Source: CAZSDP01 sp964605665
Lineage (GTDB): Bacteria > Planctomycetota > UBA8108 > UBA1146
Length of the DNA stretch: 64,000 nucleotides
Assembly (NCBI GenBank): GCA_964605665.1
Contig: CAZSDP010000002.1
Span: 1-64,000 of the forward strand
Reading direction: 5' to 3'
Made by a program: the position numbers and the translations under genes. The notes below the pieces were generated by a model that did not search any database, had not been told where the DNA came from, and saw nothing but the letters and a program-made list of their open reading frames with translations. Shown one piece after another: positions 52,145-60,830 of this stretch. How positions within the stretch are numbered: the stretch's first letter is position 1; every line of letters starts with the position of its first letter.

Positions 52145-54145
52145 GTGAGCTGGCCCCGGGGGATCTTCGGAGGTGAAACCATCACGTCTCAGGACAACTC
52201 ATTCGAAGGTATTCCCCCGCGTGGTACCCCCCCCATTGGAGATTCACTTGGAGGCGACCCATCTCTGGCGAGAAGCGGCCGAGATGGACCGCTCTGTTCG
52301 GGTGGATTCGACGGGGGAGATGGTGCGGAGACTCGGGATCGGGAGAACGCAGCGAACCGGTTCAAGCCAACCCCTGAAGACCCCACCTCTGAAAGCCCAG
52401 CCTCTGAAAGCCCAGCCTCTGAAAGCCCAGCGCGGGGCACTCAGGAGAGACGAGACTCGCTCACCGATCATTCTCCTCCGGAGTTTTTTGATCTCAGTAG
52501 CGATCGGGTAGAAAGTGGCTCGGTCACCCGATCTGCACTCGATCAGGATGGAGAGCGCAAATCGGCTTCATCGAGAGAGCAGTTTGAAGAGCAGGTCGGC
52601 CCGAGAATTATCCCGCGCCCTGAACACAATGTTTCACGTCGAGATATCGATCCCGATGCACTGCGTATTCTCTACCGACTTCATCAAAAGGGGCACAAGG
52701 GCTATCTCGTCGGCGGTGGAGTTCGCGATCTGAACATCGGAAAGCGGCCGAAAGACTTCGACATCGCAACCGATGCGAAACCGCGCCGCCTCCAACGTCT
52801 ATTTCGCAATTGCCGCATTATCGGTCGCCGATTTCGACTCGCCCATCTGTACTTTCCCAATGGGAAGATCATCGAGGTCGCCACATTCCGAAGCTCCGGA
52901 GAATCGGATGAAGTTGTGCGCGATGGAGATCTGATCCATCGAGACAACGTCTTTGGATCTCCAGGAGAAGATGCGAGACGACGCGACCTGACCGTCAATG
53001 GTCTCTTCTACGACATCGCCACCTTCTCAATCATCGACTATGTCGGGGGTTTTGAAGACTTGAAAGAGGGGCGCATTCGCACGATCGGCGATCCTGCGGT
53101 GAGCTTTCGAGAAGATCCGGTGCGGATGCTACGCGTGGTGCGCCACGCGACCCGATTGGGTTTCAAGATCGACGAAGAGACGCGGCGAGCGCTCGTTTCT
53201 GAACGGACTGAGATTCTCAAAGCAAATGAAGCTCGCCTTCTCGAGGAGTTCTACAAAGATCTTGCGAGCGGGAGTAGTCGTGAGTACTTCGAAGAACTCT
53301 ATCGTTCGAAGTTTCTCGATCTGCTCATGCCGGCAGTGGTCACGATGTTTCGTGACGACGCCGGAGGAGCAGCTATGGAGCTGTTCTTCGAGAGCCTGGC
53401 GAGGCTCGATCAGTTGCAAGCGCAGGGGCTGGAGATCACCCACTGTTTGGGATTGTCAGCGTTATTGGCGCCGTTGATATTGCCTGTGACCGAGAGTCTT
53501 CGAGCCCAGGGAGACGAGGCGCAGCCAGAGCCGTTCCAGAAGGTTCTTCAGCCGGTGTTTCGTCGACTCAAGATCTATCGACGTGATGAAGAGCGGCTTT
53601 GGCACATTCTCGGGGCGTGGCATCGAATTTCTCGTGCCTATCAGCGAGGCTCAATTCCCAAGTCCCTCTCGAAACGACACTACTTTCCTGAAGCGACCGA
53701 AGTCTTTGCGCTCCTCTCCCCGGATTCACCCGAGTTGGTGGAGTTTATGGAAGAGGTCCGTCGATTGCCTCCTCCCACCGAAGAAGAGCCGTCTCCGAGT
53801 CGGCGACCTCGACGCAGGAGCAATAGGGGGCGAAATCGGAGTCGAGGTGGGCGTGGACGCAAGAGATCTAAGTCTGACTCGCCGACGAAGATGAAGACCG
53901 ACGCCGCGCAGGAGAAAGCTCAGGGTGGCCCCGAAAGCTCGAGAAAGAAAAAGTCTGGGTCGAAGCGGAGTGATCCTTCTTCCCCGAGATCTCCCAAATC
54001 TGGGTCAGGGAGCGATCGCTCACCATCGCGGGGGCAATCCGCGAAAAAGGGAAAATCCCCGAGGCGTAAAGGCCAGGGGGGGGATTCCTCGAGAGGGTCT
54101 CGCCCTTCCTCTACTTCTCGCCGAAATCGTGCCAGCGACAATTGA
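52145..54145 (+). CDS. pcnB: PcnB-type poly(A) polymerase with long low-complexity N- and C-terminal extensions
   Basis: 666 residues. The catalytic core runs from about 152 to 470. IPRPEHNVSRRDI matches the PcnB-specific motif before the nucleotidyltransferase domain, then LVGGGVRDLNIGKRPKDFD holds the G-G loop and the catalytic Asp204/Asp206, with a third carboxylate near IIEVATF. RRRDLTVNGLFYD and FREDPVRMLRVVRHATRLGF are the neck region. PcnB adds A tails to RNA; the CCA-adding paralog lacks the PEH-SR motif. The N-terminus (1-150) is polar with S-E-S-P-A repeats and the last ~100 residues are Arg/Lys/Ser-rich, likely RNA-binding. GTG 52145 is the first start in the open frame; a later start is possible. 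Confidence 0.84.
   Translation: MSWPRGIFGGETITSQDNSFEGIPPRGTPPIGDSLGGDPSLARSGRDGPLCSGGFDGGDGAETRDRENAANRFKPTPEDPTSESPASESPASESPARGTQERRDSLTDHSPPEFFDLSSDRVESGSVTRSALDQDGERKSASSREQFEEQVGPRIIPRPEHNVSRRDIDPDALRILYRLHQKGHKGYLVGGGVRDLNIGKRPKDFDIATDAKPRRLQRLFRNCRIIGRRFRLAHLYFPNGKIIEVATFRSSGESDEVVRDGDLIHRDNVFGSPGEDARRRDLTVNGLFYDIATFSIIDYVGGFEDLKEGRIRTIGDPAVSFREDPVRMLRVVRHATRLGFKIDEETRRALVSERTEILKANEARLLEEFYKDLASGSSREYFEELYRSKFLDLLMPAVVTMFRDDAGGAAMELFFESLARLDQLQAQGLEITHCLGLSALLAPLILPVTESLRAQGDEAQPEPFQKVLQPVFRRLKIYRRDEERLWHILGAWHRISRAYQRGSIPKSLSKRHYFPEATEVFALLSPDSPELVEFMEEVRRLPPPTEEEPSPSRRPRRRSNRGRNRSRGGRGRKRSKSDSPTKMKTDAAQEKAQGGPESSRKKKSGSKRSDPSSPRSPKSGSGSDRSPSRGQSAKKGKSPRRKGQGGDSSRGSRPSSTSRRNRASDN
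52386..52430 (+). repeat. 15-bp in-frame tandem repeat (Ser-Glu-Ser-Pro-Ala) in pcnB
   Basis: CCTCTGAAAGCCCAG at 52386, 52401 and 52416, identical copies coding for the N-terminal extension of PcnB. Confidence 0.92.
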
Positions 54146-54657
54146 TCAGCTCCGCCCTCTGAACGACAGTGATCCGGTGATTCCTCTACTTTTTGCGCCC
54201 TGATGGCAAGATCCCAACTCGCCTGGTGACCATTTGATGACGTGAAGTGGTCGCACTTGAGTTGATCTTGCAATCGGAGCGCGGTTGCGAGTACCTTCCG
54301 CGCTTCCTGAGGATGTGACGTGTGGGTCCGTCGCTGGGCACAGCTCGTCAATCTCCCGACCGAATCTTTTGAAATCGGTTAGGGGAGTGGCGGCCACTGT
54401 AGCCGTTCGAGCCGGTGTGGTTCGTAGCGGATTCCCTCGAAAGATCGGTCATGGGGATTGGGTCCCGAGTCGGGCCCCACCGATCGCTGTCCTCCGCTCG
54501 CGCTCCTCTTCGAGTGCGAAGACACTCAAGGCGGTCCCTTTGAAGCCTTGCTGAGTTTCCCAGTTCTTCTCTTAGGATGAGCTGGCTGGGAGCTGCTGTT
54601 CTTGGAGTGTTTTTTCGAAGAGGGTGCGATCCTTCCGGTCTCAGAAGGAGATGAAGA
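54146..54657. other. Intergenic region between pcnB and an outer-membrane protein gene
   Basis: 512 nt; no convincing gene. AAGGAG at about 54645-54650 is the ribosome-binding site of the next gene. Short ORFs on either strand lack recognisable features. Confidence 0.4.
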
Positions 54658-55359
54658 ATGAAGTTGCTTCTCCGGGGGGTGTTTGCCCTCGTCATCTGCA
54701 GCCTTTTCCTTAGTGGATGCGTCGCCCCCGGGTATAGCCCCGAGAAAGAGATGCTCTTTGAGGACAAGATTCACATCGAGCCTCGAATTGGGGTGTTCGT
54801 ACCCAATGAAAGTGACTTTTCTGGCGGCACCGTTGTGGCGACTCGTCTTGCCTATCAGTACGACTACGGTCAGTACTTTTCGCTCGAATTCGGAGCGACA
54901 GAAAACGTTGAGCAAGATGGCACTGCTCCGACTGTGACTTCAGTTGGTCAGATTCGTGATCTCAAGCAAACCGCACTGAGCGAATCGGATCGTCGCTCTT
55001 TGGTGCTGAGTTTCGATTGGGATTACCGAATTGACCAAGATGAAACCGTTCCCTACCTGCGTTGGGGTTTGGGGCTTGGAATGCTCTATACCCTCAATGG
55101 AACCAACCCGACTGTTCGCGCTGACCTTCTCGGGCTTGGCATTCCGAAGGTCTATGTGAAGGACCAAGCGATGATCTTGGTGCGACCGAGCGTCGGAGTC
55201 TTCTGGGAGCCGATGGAAAATCTCGCTCTCTTCGCCGATGCGCAATACGACTATGCGCAGTCGAAGGTTCGGGTTTCCCTCGCCGGAGATGATAGCAAGA
55301 CAGGTATTGTGGACTTCGGTGGCATCAACTTGCTGTTCGGCTTCAGCTACAGCTTCTGA
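54658..55359 (+). CDS. Outer-membrane beta-barrel-like lipoprotein
   Basis: 233 residues. Lipoprotein signal peptide (MKLLLRGVFALVICSLFLSG, lipobox LSGC, Cys21). The mature part has about eight amphipathic beta strands (IEPRIGVFVP, RLAYQYDYGQYFSLEFG, LVLSFDWDYRI, YLRWGLGLGMLYTL, MILVRPSVGVFWEP, NLALFADAQYDYAQS) and ends in an aromatic Phe after FGFSYSF, typical of small outer-membrane barrels. A lipobox plus a barrel is unusual but known. No ligand can be proposed. AAGGAG 8 nt before ATG. Its 3' end and the next gene's start are about 67 nt apart. Confidence 0.78.
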   Translation: MKLLLRGVFALVICSLFLSGCVAPGYSPEKEMLFEDKIHIEPRIGVFVPNESDFSGGTVVATRLAYQYDYGQYFSLEFGATENVEQDGTAPTVTSVGQIRDLKQTALSESDRRSLVLSFDWDYRIDQDETVPYLRWGLGLGMLYTLNGTNPTVRADLLGLGIPKVYVKDQAMILVRPSVGVFWEPMENLALFADAQYDYAQSKVRVSLAGDDSKTGIVDFGGINLLFGFSYSF

Positions 55360-55426
55360 TCGAACCGAATTCGATCGATCGCGTTACAGAAGCTCACAGG
55401 CGCAAAGTCCGAGAGGGGAGGGACCG

Positions 55427-56662
55427 GTGCGTAATTCGCAACGGCGTCTCTCCCTGAACCTCTTCTTGCGACGCGTGATCGCGCTCTTCACGATTCTCAT
55501 GTTTCCCGCCCTTTCCGGGTGCGCTTCGGCGCAGGAAGTGGGACCGGAGCTGGGAGTCTTGAAGAGCGCGCTTCACAGCCAGGCGGATCGACCACCGGCG
55601 CTATTGCGCCCCGCTTTTGCACAGACGTCTTTCACGCCTGATCACTCTCCGCTGAAGACATTGAGTTCAAAGACATCGAGTTCAATAGGACCAGCGGAAG
55701 ATGCTCTCGCAGTTCGAGAGACCCATGAGGCACTCTCAATCTCACAAATTGAACTCGATGCTCGACGCGCTGATCGGTCGGACGAGCAGCAGGTTCGTCT
55801 GGTTCAAGTCGGAAACCCCGTTCGGCGACCACCTTTGCCAGATCTCTCCCGAGATGGTGAGTTCGAGTTTCCCGGTCGGATATCGTTTGAGGTGCCAACC
55901 CTTGGACTGGCATGTCGTGATCGTTGGGTCCCACCTGGAATTTATCGCCTCTCCTTGGTGGTGGAGGATTTCGAAACAAAGATCCGCGCTCGCCCCCTCG
56001 CCCCTGGACCGGCGGTCGATCTCCCCGTCGAGACTGGAATCCTCAATGAGCCAGCGGAACGATTTCGCGCGTATTTGGGAATTCGCGAGGTCGATCAGCG
56101 ACGTATTGGTTACCTCTCGATCCGATGGGGAATCTTGATCGTGGAAACCACTCTCCAGCAAAAGGGAGGGGTCGCCTCGCAAGGGGACGATTGGACTTTG
56201 GAGGCGGTTCCAGTCTTTGACAACGTTGAGAACGAAGTCTTTCTGGGAAGGTTGTCGGGAGGACCGAGCGGGAGTGGCCTTCTCGAAGCTCGTTGGATTT
56301 TGGGCAATGGCCAAGGGCGGAGCTCCGAATCGCGTTTACGTCTTGAGCGAGCCAGTCGGCGGCGTATTTTCGCCTTCAGGCGTGAGTGCCGAGCCCGGGC
56401 AGAGCGCCTCCGGACGATTATTCAAGGAAGCAATGATCAGAAGGTCGAGAAGAAGTGGGCCAGTATCGCTGAATCTTATGAGGTTCTCGTGACCCAACTG
56501 ACAGCACAGCTCAACGCCCACACCGGATCGAGTCGAGAGATCGGCGGAAAGACGCGGGCACCTCAGGGAGACACCACCAAAGTTGAGCTGATTCAGCGAT
56601 CTGGTGAAACCTGGCTGACGATCGACTCCCCAACCGGGGGTGCAGAGTTCCGGTTACCTTGA
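55427..56662 (+). CDS. Hypothetical lipoprotein
   Basis: 411 residues. A signal peptide with lipobox ALSGC (Cys near 32) follows a basic n-region (RNSQRRLSLNLFLRRV). Residues 60-120 are Ser-rich with a near-repeat (TLSSK, TSSS). Residues 150-300 look beta-rich (FPGRISFEVPTLGLACRD, GIYRLSLVVEDFETKI). A basic helical segment (330-390: RLRLERASRRRIFAFRRE) is followed by a beta C-terminus. I do not recognise a family. The GTG at 55427 is preferred over upstream ATGs because GGGGAGGG is next to it and the signal peptide follows; the earlier in-frame stretch overlaps the OMP gene. Convergent with glcF. Confidence 0.7.
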   Translation: MRNSQRRLSLNLFLRRVIALFTILMFPALSGCASAQEVGPELGVLKSALHSQADRPPALLRPAFAQTSFTPDHSPLKTLSSKTSSSIGPAEDALAVRETHEALSISQIELDARRADRSDEQQVRLVQVGNPVRRPPLPDLSRDGEFEFPGRISFEVPTLGLACRDRWVPPGIYRLSLVVEDFETKIRARPLAPGPAVDLPVETGILNEPAERFRAYLGIREVDQRRIGYLSIRWGILIVETTLQQKGGVASQGDDWTLEAVPVFDNVENEVFLGRLSGGPSGSGLLEARWILGNGQGRSSESRLRLERASRRRIFAFRRECRARAERLRTIIQGSNDQKVEKKWASIAESYEVLVTQLTAQLNAHTGSSREIGGKTRAPQGDTTKVELIQRSGETWLTIDSPTGGAEFRLP

Positions 56663-56718
56663 AACAATGATGTTCTCGGAGTGTTGAGCGCGCGCTCTCT
56701 GACCGATCGGTTTCTTTT

Positions 56719-57978
56719 CTAGCGGGCGGGGCTGAGTCCCCAAGCAGCAGCTGCGATGACCACCGGGTGGAAGGCTCTAGCGCCACTGCCGTGAATAAGA
56801 CTCTCCCAACGCAAGAGGCAGCCGGGATTGCCAGTGGCGATGTGAGGGCGGCCGGCCTGTTCCCACCGTTTGAGTGCAAGCGTTCCAATTGCTTGAGACT
56901 TCTCTCTCTCGCGCAAGAGGTACGTTCCTGCCGCTCCACAACAGTGTTCTTCGCCTGGCAAGTTGATCAAGACTCCCGGCGCGACTCTCTCGAGTAGCTT
57001 TCGAGTTGTTGCCACCGTCCCTCTTTGGTGAGTGTTCGTCCCATGCTGTTGGTGACAAGGGGGAAAGAAAGCGACCGGCTCCGTGAGTGGCCGAGTCGGT
57101 TCTGGCATTTCACAGTGGGTGAGAAGAGTGGCGGTGTCTGTGATTCGTTTTGCGACCTCTTGCAGCGCTGGGTCCTCATCAATTGGACTCAGAAGCGAGG
57201 CTGCGCAACCCGCGCTATCGATCACAATGTGATCGGGGGGATCGGAGGACGTTGCAAATCCTTTCAACAAGTCACGTGCGCGCTTGCGGGCGAGTTCTGC
57301 TGCGGGTTGTTCGAGTCCGGCATGTCGGTGGAGAGCGCCGCAACAACCCGCACTCCGGAACTCCACATGAAACCCAGCGAGAGCGAGTAATGCACCTGCT
57401 GCGCGAGTTTCTTCGCGAAACCAATGATCAGCAATGCAGCCCCGCATCATCGTGACGCGTCCTCGTTCACGGGTATTCGGCAGCATTCGACTTGGCAATG
57501 GCGGTTGGCGAAGTCGGTGCTGCAGTGGAATCTCGAGCCCGGGGATCTTTCGCAAGATCGGCGAAGTGTATCTCAGGAGTTGAGATATCCACTGAAGCCG
57601 GTTTGGCTGACTGATGCACTCTTCCAAAAAGAAACGTTCCAGTCGCGAAGTGAGAGAGTTGGTTCGGTACTCGCGCTTGGAGCGGTGACGAGTGATCAAT
57701 GTCTCCATCGAGATTCCCGCGGGGCATGCGCTCTCGCAAGCGCGACAGACAAGGCAGTGATCGAGTCCGTTCGCAAGAGGAGGTGTCAGTGGCGCTCGTT
57801 TCTCCTCTATGGCGCGTAATGCACTAATTCTCCCCCGGGGATTTTCGGCCTCCCGACGGTCAATCGCGTAGGTGGGACAGACCGGAAGACAGAGACCGCA
57901 TTGGACGCAGCTATCGAGCTCGGGGAGCTCAGAAGAGGCTCTCAACAGTGGAGGTGAGCTTTGACTTGCCGCCATCAT
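56719..57978 (-). CDS. glcF: Glycolate oxidase iron-sulfur subunit GlcF
   Basis: 419 residues. Two [4Fe-4S] motifs: C24-x2-C27-x2-C30-x3-C34 and C75-x2-C78-x2-C81-x3-C85. Two CCG domains follow (GCCGALHRHAG near 205 and HCCGAAGTYLL near 350), which bind a further cluster or interface with the quinone. GlcF passes electrons from the FAD subunits GlcD and GlcE to the membrane quinone pool. ATGA overlap with glcE upstream. The last gene of a glcD-glcE-glcF operon. Confidence 0.92.
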   Translation of the reverse strand: MMAASQSSPPLLRASSELPELDSCVQCGLCLPVCPTYAIDRREAENPRGRISALRAIEEKRAPLTPPLANGLDHCLVCRACESACPAGISMETLITRHRSKREYRTNSLTSRLERFFLEECISQPNRLQWISQLLRYTSPILRKIPGLEIPLQHRLRQPPLPSRMLPNTRERGRVTMMRGCIADHWFREETRAAGALLALAGFHVEFRSAGCCGALHRHAGLEQPAAELARKRARDLLKGFATSSDPPDHIVIDSAGCAASLLSPIDEDPALQEVAKRITDTATLLTHCEMPEPTRPLTEPVAFFPPCHQQHGTNTHQRGTVATTRKLLERVAPGVLINLPGEEHCCGAAGTYLLREREKSQAIGTLALKRWEQAGRPHIATGNPGCLLRWESLIHGSGARAFHPVVIAAAAWGLSPAR

Positions 57979-59030
57979 TCCTGACCGGTCGTTTCACGAC
58001 CATTCCAAAGACGATTTTGCGGATCCCACGCCGATCTCACTCGGTCGACAATCACATCTTGATTTGGAGCAGTTCTGTTCACTTCCCCACCCCTGACAAT
58101 TCCTGGACCCGCGAAGGGGAACGCAACGATGGCTGCCGAGCTGGTTTGAAGGGAGGACTGCTCAGCGTGCCACTCTTGGACTCGATCGATCCACCCACGT
58201 GTTGATCGTGTCTCTCTGATCGGAACCGGACCACTGGAGATGAGGTCTCCCGGTAACTCCAATTGGAACCAATCTGCCAATGCGGAATCCTCGAGACGAA
58301 GTTCTTGTTGGGCTGCCGGTTCTCCCAAGGCCTCGGAGATGTCGGCTCTTCTCGCTTCGACCGCGCGAGTTGATCCCTCGAGGAGTAGTCGCAGTTTGAG
58401 TTCATCTTTCACTGCCTCGAGACGTACGCCAGCGGCATCTGGTGCCATTCGTAGTCGGACGAGCTGCTCTTCAAGTTCGGTGGGGCAAAAACGGTACGTC
58501 AATTCTCTCAGGGCCGCGGGTGCACGCCTGAGGCGCCAGTGAATCCGAGTCACGACCGCTAGGGTTCCTTTGGATCCAGCGAGAAATCGGGTGAGGTCAT
58601 AGCCGGTCACGTTCTTGACGACGAGTCCACCGCTCTTGATCGGATCTCCGTTACCCGTGAATCCTTCAACTCCGAGTACCGCATGGCGAGTCGGCCCTTC
58701 AACCGGTGCGAGCGGAGACTCCAGGCCGTCGACATAGAGCCCTCCCAGAGTACCGGGACTCTTCAGCGGAATGAGCGGGCAGAGGATCGCTCCGCACTCT
58801 GCGGCTGCGGCTGAGACTTCGCCGAGAGGGGTTGCTGCCTCAGCGGTCACGACCAGTTCATCGCGGTCGAGTTTCTCCAACGTTCGCAGCGGTGAGAGGT
58901 CGAGTTTTTCGACCGTCTCGGGGAGAACAGAGAGTCGCGAGCCACTTCCGATCGGAACGAGCGGAGGTGCACTGCTGGGACGCCGCCGCAGCATCTGACC
59001 AATGTTCCGAGAGTCGGTGACGCTGATCAT
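57975..59030 (-). CDS. glcE: Glycolate oxidase FAD-binding subunit GlcE
   Basis: 351 residues. FAD-linked oxidase (PCMH) features: PIGSGSRL near 26, SPGTLGGLYVDG near 90, and GGLVVKNVTGYDLTRFLAGSKG in part (140-160), the GlcE hallmark VxKNVTGYD. GlcE is a truncated paralog of GlcD and forms the GlcDEF complex that oxidises glycolate (or D-lactate) to glyoxylate. It overlaps both neighbours by 4 nt. Confidence 0.92.
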   Translation of the reverse strand: MISVTDSRNIGQMLRRRPSSAPPLVPIGSGSRLSVLPETVEKLDLSPLRTLEKLDRDELVVTAEAATPLGEVSAAAAECGAILCPLIPLKSPGTLGGLYVDGLESPLAPVEGPTRHAVLGVEGFTGNGDPIKSGGLVVKNVTGYDLTRFLAGSKGTLAVVTRIHWRLRRAPAALRELTYRFCPTELEEQLVRLRMAPDAAGVRLEAVKDELKLRLLLEGSTRAVEARRADISEALGEPAAQQELRLEDSALADWFQLELPGDLISSGPVPIRETRSTRGWIDRVQEWHAEQSSLQTSSAAIVAFPFAGPGIVRGGEVNRTAPNQDVIVDRVRSAWDPQNRLWNGRETTGQE

Positions 59031-60532
59031 GAAATGATCCGTTGCACTTGGGCGGCGTACTCTGCGCCACGGAACCCTGATTCCACACAGCCTCGCCCGC
59101 TCGGAAGGAGCTTGCCCGGATTGGCGAGTCGGTCGGGATCAAGGGCATCGCGGAGTCGTCGTTGGGTCTCCAGTTCATCTTCGGTGAAGACGAGATGCAT
59201 CGCGTCGCGCTTTTCAATTCCGATACCGTGCTCTCCGCTCAGAGTTCCGCCGGCGTCGACGCAGACTTCGAGAATTTCATGGCCCGCTTGGAGGACTCGT
59301 GCGCATTGTTCACGATCTCGCGCATCGAAGCTGATGTTCGGGTGGAGATTTCCATCGCCGGCATGAAAGACATTGGAGAGAACAAGCTGGTGTCTTTCTC
59401 CGATCTCACCGATTTGTTCGATCACCTTCGCGAGCTGCGATCGAGGCACCACTCCGTCGAGGACATAGAGATCTCGGTCGACTCGTCCCATCGCTCCGAA
59501 TGCTCCTTTGCGACCTCGCCAGAGTCTGGCGCGAGACTCTTCATCGTCTGCTTCCTCAAATGCAAGAGCAGACTCAGCGGAGCAGGAACTACGGACGAGA
59601 TCGGTTTCTTCTTCGACCTCCTGGGGAGTCCCTTCAGTTTCGATCAGGAGCACCGCTTCTGCCTCGAGTGGGTAACCTGCCCGAAACACACTTGCCTCAA
59701 CAGCAGCGATCGTTCGCCGATCGAGAATCTCCAGCGCGGCAGGTCTTCCCCCCGCAGCGATGATTCGGGCGACCGTTCGGCAAGCTGCAGCCATCGACGC
59801 GTAGCTCGATAGAAAGGTGCGCGTCGATGGAGGCCGTGGGATTAAGGCCACCGTCGCGGCGACGGCGACCCCCAGCGTTCCTTCCGAGCCGACAAAGAGG
59901 CCGCGTGAGTCGGGACCAGAGAGTCCGAGACAAGGTTCACCGACTTTGGTCAATTGCCCATCCGGTAACACCACCTCGATTTCGAGGATGTGACGAGTGG
60001 TCATCCCATGTCGGAAACAGTGAGGCCCTCCGGAGTTTTCTGCGATATTTCCGCCGAGAGTACAGGCACGTTGGCTCGAAGGATCTGGCGCGTAGCGCAG
60101 GCGATGCGCACTCGCTGCTTGGTCGAGGTCGAAGTTGACCACCCCCGGCTCAATTTGGGCGACTCGGTCGATAGGGTCGATGCTGATGATCCGATTCATC
60201 CGAGTGAGATCAAGGATCCACGCGCGTTCGAGAGGGACCGCTCCTCCCGAGAGCCCGGTTCCGGCTCCCCTCGGTACGAAGGGCACGCCAAACTTTGTGC
60301 AGGCGGTGATCACGCCGGCGACCTCGGTTCGACTCTCGAGGAGAAGAACTCCTCCCGGGGGGGCACGATGGAGCGCGAGACCATCGCAGTCGTAGAGCGC
60401 GAGTTCTCCTTGGTCGGTCAGGACTCGATTGGAAGGGAGGAGAGATGCGATGGCGTTCAGCCACCGTCGATCGTCGCGTTCGAGTCGGCGGCCCCTGGTC
60501 TGAACCTGCCCGTTTTGGCGAATCTGAGGCAC
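59027..60532 (-). CDS. glcD: Glycolate oxidase catalytic FAD subunit GlcD
   Basis: 501 residues from GTG 60532, matching the ~499 of E. coli GlcD. FAD-binding PCMH fold: VPFVPRGAGTGLSGGAVP (near 75), SSQRACTLGGNIAENSGGPH in part (near 150) and FVGSEGTLGV (near 210). Catalytic-domain segments: NVFHAGDGNLHPNI (near 385) and LSGEHGIGIEKR (near 435). The GTG is chosen because AAAAGGAGGGG lies right before it; the open frame extends 55 codons further upstream but with no such signal. Glycolate, from algal exudate or internal phosphoglycolate salvage, would be oxidised to glyoxylate. Divergent from the SPFH gene. Confidence 0.93.
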   Translation of the reverse strand: MPQIRQNGQVQTRGRRLERDDRRWLNAIASLLPSNRVLTDQGELALYDCDGLALHRAPPGGVLLLESRTEVAGVITACTKFGVPFVPRGAGTGLSGGAVPLERAWILDLTRMNRIISIDPIDRVAQIEPGVVNFDLDQAASAHRLRYAPDPSSQRACTLGGNIAENSGGPHCFRHGMTTRHILEIEVVLPDGQLTKVGEPCLGLSGPDSRGLFVGSEGTLGVAVAATVALIPRPPSTRTFLSSYASMAAACRTVARIIAAGGRPAALEILDRRTIAAVEASVFRAGYPLEAEAVLLIETEGTPQEVEEETDLVRSSCSAESALAFEEADDEESRARLWRGRKGAFGAMGRVDRDLYVLDGVVPRSQLAKVIEQIGEIGERHQLVLSNVFHAGDGNLHPNISFDARDREQCARVLQAGHEILEVCVDAGGTLSGEHGIGIEKRDAMHLVFTEDELETQRRLRDALDPDRLANPGKLLPSGRGCVESGFRGAEYAAQVQRIIS

Positions 60533-60830
60533 AGCCCCTCCTTTTGTGGCGAACCGATCGCTGTCGCTCCAGTCGAGTCCGCAGTGTGACCGAGACCGAT
60601 CTGTACGAGAAGGGGTTCCATCGGTCGCTCGATCGGGCACACTCTTCAGGTGAGAAACCGTCTTGGGTATCTTGGCGGGTTCGTAGCTCCTCAACAAGGA
60701 GCTTCAATTTGGTCACCGACTGCTCAGATATCGCGCCGGAAGGCTGCGATTTGGTCATGGTGGGTCTCCATGATGAAGATCCGAACTCTTCGTCTTGGCG
60801 GAGTTCTCCAGTGGATGAGAGAGGAAGCCG

